A stretch of DNA of 64,000 nucleotides from a virus. A model generated the notes under the pieces. The model saw only the letters and a program-made list of their open reading frames with translations. It did no database searches and was not told the origin of the DNA. A program made the position numbers and the translations under genes. Of the stretch, positions 9,162 to 18,959 are shown piece by piece; the stretch's first letter is position 1; every line of letters starts with the position of its first letter. Location of the stretch: IMG/VR virus record IMGVR_UViG_3300032893_000011, positions 49,741-113,740 of that record; one strand, 5' to 3'.

Positions 9162-9190
9162 CCCGGCACCCGCAGCGATAATCTGAGCCG

Positions 9191-12100
9191 GTGGTCGACG
9201 CCGGTCAGGTCCGCATCAACGTAGTTATCGATGCGCGCGACCTCGGCAACGAAGTCAACGCCGCCGTGCGCAGCGCCGTGACGCCCGCCGTCGCCAAGGC
9301 CCAGGCTCAGGTGAACAGCCTCAACACGGCGATGGGCAAGGTCGACGCCACCAAGTTCCAGCAGATGGCAGCCAACGCCATCAACACCAACCAGGCCGTG
9401 CAACGGGCGCGCCTATCGGTGCAGCAGTACGGCACGGCGGTAGCCGACGCGCAGAAGGCCTCACGCAAAGCCGACGCCGAATACCAGAAGGCGATGAACG
9501 CCCGAACCACCGCCTACAAGGCGTGGCAGAAAGTCGTCAAAGACAAAGGCGAGATAGCGGCGATCCTCAACGCCAAGGAAGCCTACGAGGCCACCGCCAA
9601 AGCCGAGCAGAAAGCCGCCGCCGCGAGCCAGAAATCCCACGCCGCCGAGCAGTCGGCCATCTTCAAGGACCAGCAGGCGCGCCTGCGGGCCGCCGCAGCC
9701 GAGCAGGCCGCCGTCACGAAGATGATCACCCTGCAGCAGCGGCTCAACCGTGAACGCGAACGCTATACACGCGGCGGCGGGGGTGGACGTGGTGGCGGCG
9801 GCGGCGGAGGAGGGGGCGGAGGCGGGGGTGCCGTGCCCTTCCGGCTGGAAACCACCGTGCTGCAAATCTTCACCCGGCAGTGGCAGACCCTGGCCGCCAC
9901 GATGGGCTCCGCCACCATCGCCGTGGCCTCCCTGTCGCCGGTCATCGGGGCCCTGGCAGGGGCGCTGGGGGTGCTCGCCGGGGGCATCGGCATCGTCCTC
10001 GGCGGCCTCGGGCAGCTGACCACCGGGATCGGGGCGCTGATACCGGCGTTCGGCGGGGCGGTCGCCGCCATCAAAACAGGCCTGAGCGGGCTCGCCGAGG
10101 GCGCCAAAGAATACATGAAGCAGTTCTCCGACGCCCAAACGCAGCTATCCGTGCAGATCGGCAACCTGATGGGCCCCATGCTCAGCGCATGGACAGGGGT
10201 GTCGTCGCGCATCAAACTGGACTTCGCGCAGACCCTGGTGCCCGCGTTCAACAACCTGGCCGCGGTCATCAACAAGGTCGCCCCGGCGCTCGACGCGGTC
10301 GCCACCGCGGCCGGCGGGGTCATCAACGACATCACGGCCACCCTCAACGCGCTCGCCCCCCAGCTCAACGCCGTCCTGGAGGGCTCGCGGGCGCTGATCA
10401 CCACGATCGGCCCAGGTGTGCAGGCCCTGCTCGCCGGCATGGTGAGCCTGTCCGCCGCGGCGCAGCAGTCGATGCCCCTGATCTCGGGGGCGATCCGCGA
10501 TGCCCTGTCGGCGATCGGCGCGGCCATGAGGGAGGTCGCCGCCAGCCCCGAGCTGCAGGCCGCGCTGGCGTCGTTCGCGCAGGGCGTGAAAGTGCTGGGC
10601 GACCAGCTCGCCGGGTTCGGCAAAGAAATGGTCCACCTGGCGGCCGTGGCGGGCCCCGTCGCCAACCAACTGGGTGTCGTGTTCGGGCAGATGGTCCACC
10701 AGGTCGCCGACGCGTTCGCCGACCTGGCCACCAAGGTCGGGCCGATATTCAACCAGTTCGTCGCCGCGACCGGGCCTGGGCTGTCGCGGCTGATAGGCGA
10801 CTTCGGGCGGCTCGGCCAGATCGTCGGCCCCACACTGATCCCGCTGTTCACCGCGCTGGGCAACGCCATCCACAGCATCATCGAACCGCTCGGCGCGCTG
10901 GGTAAACAGTTCGTGCAGGGCCTGACCTCGATACTGCCCGACCTGGCGCAGGCCATCAAATCGGTGATGATCCCCATGGAGCAGCTGCTGCCCACCTTCG
11001 GCACCCTGCTCAAGGGCGCGCTGGACACCGTGATCGCGCTGGGCCCGGCGATCAACGCCGTCGCGGGCGGCATCGGCGACCTCGCGCAGGGCATCATGAC
11101 GGCGCTGCACCCGGTGCTGCCGACGGTCCGCGAGCTCGCGGAAACACTGGCGCCGACCCTGAAGCAGATCGGCGACGCCGCCGCGCAGCTCCTCCCGACG
11201 CTCGGCCCGGTCATCGCGTCGCTGGTGGCTGCGCTGACACCGGTCGCGCAGATCCTCGGGCAGGTCATCGTCTTAAGCCTCAAAAACCTCGCCACCATCA
11301 TTTCGGCGATCACCCCGGCGCTGACGACGTTCTTCACGATGGTCGCGCAGGGATTCAACGAGATAGCGCCGCAGCTTGACCAGCTGCTGGGCGAGCTTGC
11401 CCAGCAGATGCCGCAGATCATGGCCACCCTGGCGCCCGTGCTCAACGACCTGGCGGCCGGGCTGGGGCAGGTGGCCATAGAGGTGATCAAGCTGCTACCC
11501 CCGCTGCTGACCATCGCGCCGAAATTCCTGGAAACCGCCGCCAACATCGGTGGGCGCCTGGTGCCGACGATGATTCCGCTGCTGGATGTCCTGGGCAAAG
11601 TGCTGTCGATAATGCAGCCCCTGATCGACGCCATGACTCGCCTCAAGGCGCCGATTGATCTGATCAACCTGGCGCTGGACCACATGAGCGGCGTGGTGAA
11701 CGCGCTGGTCGGGCCCTTGGGGCGGCTGATCGGGACGATACCCGGGCACGGCCAGGGTGCTGGCGCCCCCCCGCCGTCGGGTCAGCTGCCGGCCGGGCCG
11801 CCCCTGTGGGACTACCTGCCGTACCAGCCCAACGTTCAAGGGCAGATGACCAAGCCGCGACAGTTCGTCCCCGGCGTGACACCGGGGGCCACACCCGCCA
11901 TCCCCTACCTGCAGGCGGGACCGCAGCCGTTCACACCGGTCACAGGCGCGGCCGGGGCTGGCGCCAAACCACCCCAACCCCCCGAGCTGCCCATCCAGGA
12001 GGTGCCGCTGGGCCTGCTGCCCCAAACCGCGGCGCAAACCGACCTGCTCAAACAGATCCGCGACCTGCTCAACGGCACCGGCAACGCCAACGCCCCCTTG

Positions 12101-15100
12101 AACAATTTGAAGGATCTGCACGACGCCGTGCGCCAGATCGGCACCGACCTGAAGAAATCCCTGCCCGCCAGCCGGCTCCCGCCGGGGGCCATCCCCGGCC
12201 GCATAGGGCCGTGGGGCACGCCCATCCCGCCGCAGAACCCGCCCGGCTACCAGGTGGCCGCCGCCGTGATCCAAGCGCTGGGCGGCAACGTCGAAGCCGC
12301 TATCGGCGAATCCCCGATCCAGTACGCGCAGGAGCAGTGGGAGCAGGACGTCGACCGGTGGGTGGACAAGGCGGATCAGCAGATCAGCCAGTGGGAGCAG
12401 ATGCTGCAGGAGATGCAGCAGTGGAACGCCTACCAGCAGGAGTATCTGGACTGGCTGCAGGGGCAGTCGCAGCAGAAGCCGATACCGGGGATGCCGTGGA
12501 CCGCCCCCAACATTCCGCCGCCCGCGACGGGGCCGCGGCTGCCGCAGTTCGGACCGCCACCGGGCTGGCCACCCGGATCAGCCCCGCCGCAGCAGCCGGG
12601 CTGGCCATCCGCGACACCCGGCTGGCCCTCGGCGCAAGGTTACGCGCAGATGGCGCCACCGGTCACCCTCCAGCCGGCTGCCGGCGCCCACGCCGTCATA
12701 CCGCCCAACCCCACCAAGGACCAGGTGATCGCCGCGATCATCGCCGAAGGCCGGGCGCGCGGACTCAGCGACCAGGAGATCGCCGGTGTGCTGTCGGTGG
12801 CGCAGCAGGAAAGCGGCTTCAACCTTGAGGGGTTCATGGGGTTCGCGACGAAAACCACCGACACCGGCTACACCGGCGGGGCCGCCTACGCCAACCAGTG
12901 GAACCCGGCCCTGCAGAAGTTCTACGACAACTACATGGCCGGTGGGTACGGGGCCGCCGGTGGCCCCCAAGCCAAGGCCGCGGCGCTGCAGGCCCTCCAA
13001 AGCGGCAACCCGCAGCCGTTCCTGAACTGGCTTCAGTCCGGTGTGCAGGGCATACCGAACACGGTGGGACTCAACGCCTCGTTCGGCCCCAATATCGCCG
13101 CCAACTATCCGCTGTGGCTGTCTAGGCTGTCCACGACATCCACCATCGGTGTCCCCCACCTGGGCACCGGACTGCCGCCCGGACCGACAGCACCCGGGCT
13201 GCCCGGAGCCAACATCGCCACCGCAGGTAGCCCCATCCCGGTGTGGGTCGTCGGCAGCGGCCCGATGACCGGCGCCGGGTTCGGCCCGATGCCTGGAGCC
13301 GGGTTCGGCCCGCCAGGAGGCCTCGGCGGCCTCCCAGCGCCGCCGCAAGGCTCCAGCTTCGCCGGTGCCGCAGCCAGCAGTGCCGGTGTCCAAGCCGCGA
13401 TCCAGCTGGCACAGCAGGCGGCGGGCGGTCAATACCAGTGGGGCGGCGTGGGACCGCTCTACGACTGCAGCGGCCTCATCTCCACGCTGTACGCGGCGAT
13501 CACCGGCAAGCCCTTCGGCGGCGGGCAACGCTACTTCACCACCGACTCCAACTTCGCCTCGCTGGGGTTCGTGCCCGGCTACAACCCCGCGTCGGCGCTG
13601 AACATCTCCACCACCGGGGAGCACATCACCGGGCAACTCGCCGGGGTGCCGGTCGAGGCGCACGCGCCGGGCATTCCCACAAGTGTTGGCCCCGGCGCGA
13701 CCTTCCCGCTGCCCGGCGGCACACCCTACTACCTGCCCATCGACGTCAACGGCCAACCGCTGGGACCCCCAACCGCGGCGCTGACATCCTGGAACGCCCC
13801 GGCCCCGCCGAGCACCGCGAACGCCTCACCGGCCTACTATCCAGGCCTGGGGCAGCCCGGCGGGCTGGGCTCGGTGGGCTCACCGGTGCCCGTGTACGTC
13901 ACCAACTGGCCGTCCAGCGGGCCCGCAGCCCGCGGCGCCCCCCTGCCCGGCAGCACCGCAGCCCAGCAGATCGGCGAAGGGGTCGGGAATGTCGCCGCCA
14001 ACGTCACCGGCAACATCCTCGACGCGATCGGTGGCCTGGGCAACCAGCCGTGGCAGCCATGGAAGCAGCAGCCCGCCGCGTCGGTTTGGCAGCTCGCCAA
14101 CCAGGGCAACCCGCTGGCCATCGCCGCAGCCGCGGGTTTCACCGTCCCGTCGTTCGCCATGTCCGGCTCGGGTATCGGCCCCAACCAGATCGCCGCCCCG
14201 CCGAGCCCCGCGTTCAACGCGCAGGGGCAACTCTTCAGCGACACCGCCGCGCTGCTCGAACGCTCCTTCTCCTCGCTGTCCGCCGAACTCGACGCGATGC
14301 GCAGCCAGCTCGTCGACGTGCTCAACGAGATCAAGCAGATGCTCACCCAGGAGGCCCTGGAGCCGATCATGGAGGCCGCCGTCAAGGCGGCGATCTCCTC
14401 CATCCCCGGGAGCGTGCTGGACACGATCGGCCAGAACATGGGCACAGCCGCCGCCCCGCCGATCGCCGACGCCGTCGACAGCGCCATCAGCACCGCCTCC
14501 CAAAGCGCCACCCCCAACACGAGCCTGGGAGGGGCGGTCACCACGTGGACCAACAGCGCCGAGAACGTGGTGCTGGGCCCGCAGTCCTACGACGAAGGCG
14601 GCCCATGGCCCACCGGCACGCTGGGCATCAACACCTCGGGGGCCACCGAATACGTGCTGACCGCCGCCGAGTACGCCAACCTGGGCCGGTTCCAGGGCAT
14701 GGACCCGGCGACGCTGCAGGGTGCCGGGTGGACATCGGCCGCCCCCGGGACGATCGGCAACGCCAACGTCGGCGCGCAATGGTTCGGGGTGGAAAACATC
14801 CCGATCCTCAACGCGCTGGTCAACATCCTGGTGGAGATCCTGCTGTCCGTGCTGGGTGTGCAAATCCAGGTCAGAGACACCATGATCAATTTGACCCAGC
14901 AATTCCGCCAGTTCCGCGGCGACTCGTTCAAGGCGTTCGACGCGCAGGGAAGGTTGTTGAACGACACGAGCGCGCTGATGGACCGCAGCATCACCTCCGC
15001 GCAGGAGGCCGCCGACCAGCGCATCCAAATCCTGGAGATCGTCCTGGCGGCGCTGATCAAGTACATCGTCGACAACATCATCATCCCCATCGCCGACGCG

Positions 15101-15727
15101 GTCGGCCAGGCGCTGGTCAACGCGGCCGCCTCCGCCGCCGGAGCGGCGACCAGCGCCGGCATCTCCGCGGGCACGGAGGGGGCCGGCGCGATCGGCGGGC
15201 AGATCGCCGGGGCGGTCGTCCAGGCCGCCATCTCCTCGGCCGGGGATGCGGCGATCACGATCGCATCCCAGATCGCCGAGGAGGTCGTCAACGCCGCCAC
15301 CCCCGTGATTCTGCAGGCGATCGGCGAACTCTTCCAGTCGGTGTTCCCCGGCGTAGCGACGGGCATATTCGGCGGCGGCCTGCTGGAGGCGATCACCAAC
15401 CCCATCGGCACGCTGCTGTCCGACGCACTCGGCGCGATTCTTGGAATTCTCACCGTGGCGTTCGGCGGGCTCACCAACGTCGGCGGTGGGTTGTTCAACT
15501 TCGACGACGGCGGCATGGCCTACGGGACCGGCATGATGCCCAAGGCGGTCATCGAACCCGAGCGGGTCCTGTCCCCCGCCGACACCGACCGCTTCGAGCG
15601 GATGGTGTCGGCGCTGGAGGGCGGCCAGCTCGCGCGTGTCACCCACGTCAACGCCCCGTTCACGGTGCTCGGCGGCCAGCACGCCGGGGCGGCCGCCCGC
15701 AACCAACTCCTAGCGTTGCTGTCCTAG
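9191..15727 (+). CDS. Tape measure protein with two muralytic domains
   Basis: 2178 aa, GTG start. It has an N-terminal Ala/Gln-rich coiled region (1-190) and a polyglycine run (about 195-213). Long hydrophobic and amphipathic helices around 235-860 are typical of tape measure proteins. Domain one (about 1174-1330) looks like a lytic transglycosylase, with SVAQQESGFN placing the expected Glu near residue 1205. Domain two (about 1395-1500) is NlpC/P60-like, with YDCSG and the catalytic Cys at 1426. The C-terminus carries two DEGG/DDGG-type segments common in siphophage tape measures. It sets tail length, and the wall-cutting domains would help DNA entry through the mycobacterial wall. Confidence 0.92.
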   Translation: MVDAGQVRINVVIDARDLGNEVNAAVRSAVTPAVAKAQAQVNSLNTAMGKVDATKFQQMAANAINTNQAVQRARLSVQQYGTAVADAQKASRKADAEYQKAMNARTTAYKAWQKVVKDKGEIAAILNAKEAYEATAKAEQKAAAASQKSHAAEQSAIFKDQQARLRAAAAEQAAVTKMITLQQRLNRERERYTRGGGGGRGGGGGGGGGGGGGAVPFRLETTVLQIFTRQWQTLAATMGSATIAVASLSPVIGALAGALGVLAGGIGIVLGGLGQLTTGIGALIPAFGGAVAAIKTGLSGLAEGAKEYMKQFSDAQTQLSVQIGNLMGPMLSAWTGVSSRIKLDFAQTLVPAFNNLAAVINKVAPALDAVATAAGGVINDITATLNALAPQLNAVLEGSRALITTIGPGVQALLAGMVSLSAAAQQSMPLISGAIRDALSAIGAAMREVAASPELQAALASFAQGVKVLGDQLAGFGKEMVHLAAVAGPVANQLGVVFGQMVHQVADAFADLATKVGPIFNQFVAATGPGLSRLIGDFGRLGQIVGPTLIPLFTALGNAIHSIIEPLGALGKQFVQGLTSILPDLAQAIKSVMIPMEQLLPTFGTLLKGALDTVIALGPAINAVAGGIGDLAQGIMTALHPVLPTVRELAETLAPTLKQIGDAAAQLLPTLGPVIASLVAALTPVAQILGQVIVLSLKNLATIISAITPALTTFFTMVAQGFNEIAPQLDQLLGELAQQMPQIMATLAPVLNDLAAGLGQVAIEVIKLLPPLLTIAPKFLETAANIGGRLVPTMIPLLDVLGKVLSIMQPLIDAMTRLKAPIDLINLALDHMSGVVNALVGPLGRLIGTIPGHGQGAGAPPPSGQLPAGPPLWDYLPYQPNVQGQMTKPRQFVPGVTPGATPAIPYLQAGPQPFTPVTGAAGAGAKPPQPPELPIQEVPLGLLPQTAAQTDLLKQIRDLLNGTGNANAPLNNLKDLHDAVRQIGTDLKKSLPASRLPPGAIPGRIGPWGTPIPPQNPPGYQVAAAVIQALGGNVEAAIGESPIQYAQEQWEQDVDRWVDKADQQISQWEQMLQEMQQWNAYQQEYLDWLQGQSQQKPIPGMPWTAPNIPPPATGPRLPQFGPPPGWPPGSAPPQQPGWPSATPGWPSAQGYAQMAPPVTLQPAAGAHAVIPPNPTKDQVIAAIIAEGRARGLSDQEIAGVLSVAQQESGFNLEGFMGFATKTTDTGYTGGAAYANQWNPALQKFYDNYMAGGYGAAGGPQAKAAALQALQSGNPQPFLNWLQSGVQGIPNTVGLNASFGPNIAANYPLWLSRLSTTSTIGVPHLGTGLPPGPTAPGLPGANIATAGSPIPVWVVGSGPMTGAGFGPMPGAGFGPPGGLGGLPAPPQGSSFAGAAASSAGVQAAIQLAQQAAGGQYQWGGVGPLYDCSGLISTLYAAITGKPFGGGQRYFTTDSNFASLGFVPGYNPASALNISTTGEHITGQLAGVPVEAHAPGIPTSVGPGATFPLPGGTPYYLPIDVNGQPLGPPTAALTSWNAPAPPSTANASPAYYPGLGQPGGLGSVGSPVPVYVTNWPSSGPAARGAPLPGSTAAQQIGEGVGNVAANVTGNILDAIGGLGNQPWQPWKQQPAASVWQLANQGNPLAIAAAAGFTVPSFAMSGSGIGPNQIAAPPSPAFNAQGQLFSDTAALLERSFSSLSAELDAMRSQLVDVLNEIKQMLTQEALEPIMEAAVKAAISSIPGSVLDTIGQNMGTAAAPPIADAVDSAISTASQSATPNTSLGGAVTTWTNSAENVVLGPQSYDEGGPWPTGTLGINTSGATEYVLTAAEYANLGRFQGMDPATLQGAGWTSAAPGTIGNANVGAQWFGVENIPILNALVNILVEILLSVLGVQIQVRDTMINLTQQFRQFRGDSFKAFDAQGRLLNDTSALMDRSITSAQEAADQRIQILEIVLAALIKYIVDNIIIPIADAVGQALVNAAASAAGAATSAGISAGTEGAGAIGGQIAGAVVQAAISSAGDAAITIASQIAEEVVNAATPVILQAIGELFQSVFPGVATGIFGGGLLEAITNPIGTLLSDALGAILGILTVAFGGLTNVGGGLFNFDDGGMAYGTGMMPKAVIEPERVLSPADTDRFERMVSALEGGQLARVTHVNAPFTVLGGQHAGAAARNQLLALLS

Positions 15728-15744
15728 AAGGGGGTGGTATCCGA

Positions 15745-17172
15745 ATGCCTTACGCCGGATGGTTCGTGCTTGACGGAACGGAGATAGCGAACAGCGCCCG
15801 GGTGATAGCCCACATGGGCGCAGACACGCCCGTCTCGGACTCGATAATCTTCGGCACGCCCGGGGACTGCTCCCTGCGGCCGCTGCCCACCGACTCCGGG
15901 CTGGCGCCGATGCCCGCCGACTCGTCGATCGTGACGACCGGTCTGGCGTCGCCGCCCAACGGCAGCGCCCTCTACGACGCCGGGCTGGCCGTGATCGGGC
16001 CGTGCTGGACGGCCTCGAACCTGTGCGGGAACTGCCGCCCGTGGGTCACCTACGACGACTCCTGGTCCGGGCTGCAGGCCTTCCTCGGCGACACGATCTA
16101 CCGCCCAGAGCTGGCGCCGTGGTACTCGGTCGGCACGCCGCAGTCGGGCGAGTTCGGCGGCGTGTGGCCGCTGAGCGTCACCGGGCTGGGCCCGGCGCCG
16201 GTGCAGCGCGAGGTCACCGAGCTGGTCGGTTCGGGGGCGTCGGCGGGGCCTGCGCGCGACACGAGCCGCGTCGTCACGTTCACCGCGCTGCTGATCGCCT
16301 GCACCAACGCCGGGCTGATGTACGGGCTGGAGTGGCTGGCGTGCCAGCTGCGGGAAACCAACGAGCGCACCGACGCGGTGCTGCGCTACCTGGCCGCCCA
16401 CCCGGGCGGGTCGACGGCCTACCCGATACAGCTGGTGCGGGAGCTGCACGGGGTGGTGCTCACCAAGTCGCCGCAGATCACCAACGAGTACCAGGGGCAT
16501 CTCATCCCCAACAGGTCATCCACGATGTGTCAGGTGACATGGGAGCTGACGGCGCTGATGCCCTACGCCTACACCCCCATGGAGAGCTACGACGTGGTGT
16601 GGGACTCGATCACCCTGCAGCCGATCCAGTGGGTGCACGCCACCGACTGCACCGCCCCCGCCTCCTGTGACCCGATGCCGACGCTGTTCTCCGCCGAGTG
16701 CACACCGGCGCAGGTCGTCGTGGTCACCCAGCCGCCGCCGGTGTGCGGCGGGTGCCTGCCGCTGTGCGAGATGGACGTCTACACCTACGAGATCCCGGTG
16801 CCGTCGTACGCGCTGGTGTGCAGCCAGTCGGCGGTGTCGCTGACCCTCACCAACAACGGCGGCTCCGATCTGACCCTGCAGGCCTACTTCCAGGTGTGCG
16901 ACAGCAACGAGGCCTGCCAGCAGAACCAGTACCCGATACAGGTGTCGGGGCTGCCGCCCACGGCGCAGCTGGTCGTCGACGCGATCAACTCCCGGTTCTG
17001 GGTCTACTACCAGCGGCAGAACCGCCGGCCGGTGGGGATCGTGTCGACCCCGGGCGGGTCGCCGTGGGAACCGGCGATCCTGGACAGGAGCATGTGCTGG
17101 GAGTTCGTGGTCATCGCTCCCGGTGGCAGCGTGTTCGACGTGACGCTGAACATCGCCGACCGGGAGGCGTAG
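15745..17172 (+). CDS. Minor tail protein (distal-tail/Dit-like position)
   Basis: 475 aa. ATG 15745 is chosen because it lies just after the tape measure stop and opens a normal protein; the frame is open far upstream only as a shadow. The protein is beta-rich with many cysteines (CGNCRPW, CQQNQ, CLPLCE), unusual for a cytosolic protein. It is the first gene after the tape measure, where siphophages place the distal tail protein. Confidence 0.75.
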   Translation: MPYAGWFVLDGTEIANSARVIAHMGADTPVSDSIIFGTPGDCSLRPLPTDSGLAPMPADSSIVTTGLASPPNGSALYDAGLAVIGPCWTASNLCGNCRPWVTYDDSWSGLQAFLGDTIYRPELAPWYSVGTPQSGEFGGVWPLSVTGLGPAPVQREVTELVGSGASAGPARDTSRVVTFTALLIACTNAGLMYGLEWLACQLRETNERTDAVLRYLAAHPGGSTAYPIQLVRELHGVVLTKSPQITNEYQGHLIPNRSSTMCQVTWELTALMPYAYTPMESYDVVWDSITLQPIQWVHATDCTAPASCDPMPTLFSAECTPAQVVVVTQPPPVCGGCLPLCEMDVYTYEIPVPSYALVCSQSAVSLTLTNNGGSDLTLQAYFQVCDSNEACQQNQYPIQVSGLPPTAQLVVDAINSRFWVYYQRQNRRPVGIVSTPGGSPWEPAILDRSMCWEFVVIAPGGSVFDVTLNIADREA

Positions 17173-17173
17173 G

Positions 17174-18850
17174 TTGACCGCCTACACGTGCAACTCGGCG
17201 CAGACCGCCGTCGCGGCACCGGCAGCCACAGCGAAGGCGGCGCTGCACACCAACTCGGCGCAGACCGCCGTCGCCATCGCCTCGGCGTCGCTGACCGCCA
17301 GGCTTTTGGCCAACGCCGCCCAAACCATCACCGCCGGCCCGGCCGCATCGGGTATCCGCGCCGCCGTCTGCAACTGCGCGCTGACCGTCACCGCGACCGG
17401 GGCGGTGACACTGGCGCACAACGCGACCGCCAACACCGCCCAGGTGATCACCGCGACGGCGTCCGCGGGCATGAAGGCAACGCTGCAGGCCAACGCCGCC
17501 CAAACGGTCACACTCGCCGCGGGCTCGGCCCTGGCGCATCACGCCGCCCTCGACGCCGCGCAGGCACTGGCCGCGACCGGGCGGGCCGCGCTGGGGATAG
17601 CGGGGCGGGTCGACGCCGCGCAAACGGTCACCGCCGCCGCAGCAGCAGGCCTGAAAGGGCTGCGCACCACAGACCCCATCGCGCTAACCGACGCCCTGTC
17701 CGTCGTGCTGATACCGGGCACCCTGACCCGCTGGAACAGCCTGCCGCCCGCCCTGCCAGCCCGGGCGCTGCGGCACATAGTCGTCATCTCCGGCATCGAC
17801 GGCGTCGCGCTCTACCAAATCAACCAAACCCAAACCAACCAACTGACCTGGGGGCGGCAGCTGCGCGACGTGTCCACCTGCACGCTCACCATCCCGCCGC
17901 TGGTCACCGCCGACCAGAAGCTGCCCGACATCGTGCCGTGGCTGCACTGGGTCCACGTCTACGACGCCCCCACCGCCGCGCTGCTGTGGTCGGGGCCCAT
18001 CCAGAACCTGTCCACCACACGGACCGCCGCCACCATCACAGCCAAGGACGTGGCCGCGTTGATGACCCGCACCCGCAACCCGATCACCAAAAGCTACGAC
18101 AACACCGACCCGGTCGTCCCCGCGGCCGACATGTGGAACGCGCTCATCGAGCAGCACAACCTGCCGATCACGCCGATCGTCAACTACGACCCGTACGGCG
18201 GGCGCTACGAGTACGCCGTGACCGCCGACTCGGCGATGATGGACCAGGCGATCTCCGACCTGGTCGGCATGGGCCTGTACTGGACGGTCGTCGCCGGGAC
18301 ACCGATACTGGGGCCCGCCCCCAAAGCCCCCATCATGACGCTCGGCGAGAACGACTTCATCGGCTCGGGCATCGAATGGGTGCGCGACGGCGCGTCGGTG
18401 TACAACGACATCCTGCTGCGGGGCCCCGACAACCTGGCCCGGGCCCGGGTCACCCTCTACGGGCTGGAGCTGCAGCAGATCGTCAAAGTCGACTCCATGT
18501 TCGGGGTGAGCAACGTGAACACGGCCACCGCACAATATGCCACCTACTACGGGGCGATCCGCGACGCCATCCAACTGCCCAACGACACGGTCGTCAACCC
18601 GCAGACCCCGCTGGCCGTCGCAGACCTGATCCCCTCGACGCGGTTCACCATCTCCGCGTTCGGCATGAACGTGAAGATGGAGCTGGAAGCGATGACCGTG
18701 GACTGCGCCGCCGGCACGGCGAACCTGTCTGTGAGCCTCGAATCGGTGATCGACCCGCCCGATCTGCCCGAGCTGGCGCAGGTCACGTCCGCGCAGTCCG
18801 TCGGGGCCACCACCACCACCCAAACCACCCCCGCCATCATCGGAGGCTGA
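17174..18850 (+). CDS. Minor tail/baseplate protein carrying the same 20-residue repeats
   Basis: 558 aa, TTG start 1 nt after the previous stop. Residues 6-165 are eight copies of the (N/S/D)AAQTVTA repeat also found in the giant fibre protein at 2047. Residues about 180-520 form a baseplate-hub-like domain (VVISGIDGVALYQI, LLWSGPI, ARVTLYGLE) of the kind in siphophage gp37/gpD-like tail proteins. The C-terminus is Thr-rich. The repeat-bearing N-terminus has probably been shared between the two genes by recombination or duplication. Confidence 0.75.
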   Translation: MTAYTCNSAQTAVAAPAATAKAALHTNSAQTAVAIASASLTARLLANAAQTITAGPAASGIRAAVCNCALTVTATGAVTLAHNATANTAQVITATASAGMKATLQANAAQTVTLAAGSALAHHAALDAAQALAATGRAALGIAGRVDAAQTVTAAAAAGLKGLRTTDPIALTDALSVVLIPGTLTRWNSLPPALPARALRHIVVISGIDGVALYQINQTQTNQLTWGRQLRDVSTCTLTIPPLVTADQKLPDIVPWLHWVHVYDAPTAALLWSGPIQNLSTTRTAATITAKDVAALMTRTRNPITKSYDNTDPVVPAADMWNALIEQHNLPITPIVNYDPYGGRYEYAVTADSAMMDQAISDLVGMGLYWTVVAGTPILGPAPKAPIMTLGENDFIGSGIEWVRDGASVYNDILLRGPDNLARARVTLYGLELQQIVKVDSMFGVSNVNTATAQYATYYGAIRDAIQLPNDTVVNPQTPLAVADLIPSTRFTISAFGMNVKMELEAMTVDCAAGTANLSVSLESVIDPPDLPELAQVTSAQSVGATTTTQTTPAIIGG

Positions 18851-18959
18851 AAAATGGGCGCGAAACCTTACCACGGTCCATACGACTTGTGCGCTGCCGC
18901 ACTTCCCGTTCCTCACGTTGTTCCCCTCGCGGCAGGGGTCGCTGAAGGGAGGCAATGAT
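18851..18959 (+). other. Non-coding spacer before a minor tail gene
   Basis: 109 bp without a credible gene. It holds a weak 5-bp hairpin (CCCCT/AGGGG, 18923-18938) and a strong ribosome binding site AAGGGAGG (18945-18952) for the gene at 18960. This is the largest gap inside the structural gene run. Confidence 0.5.

Noticed and set aside
8694-9200. Programmed frameshift in the tail assembly chaperone
   Set aside because: There is no open downstream partner frame between the chaperone stop and the tape measure start, so the usual two-product arrangement is not supported.
13243-15744. N-terminal extension of the minor tail gene in the open frame starting at 13243
   Set aside because: It lies entirely over the tape measure gene in another frame and reads as Arg-rich nonsense; ATG 15745 is the natural start.
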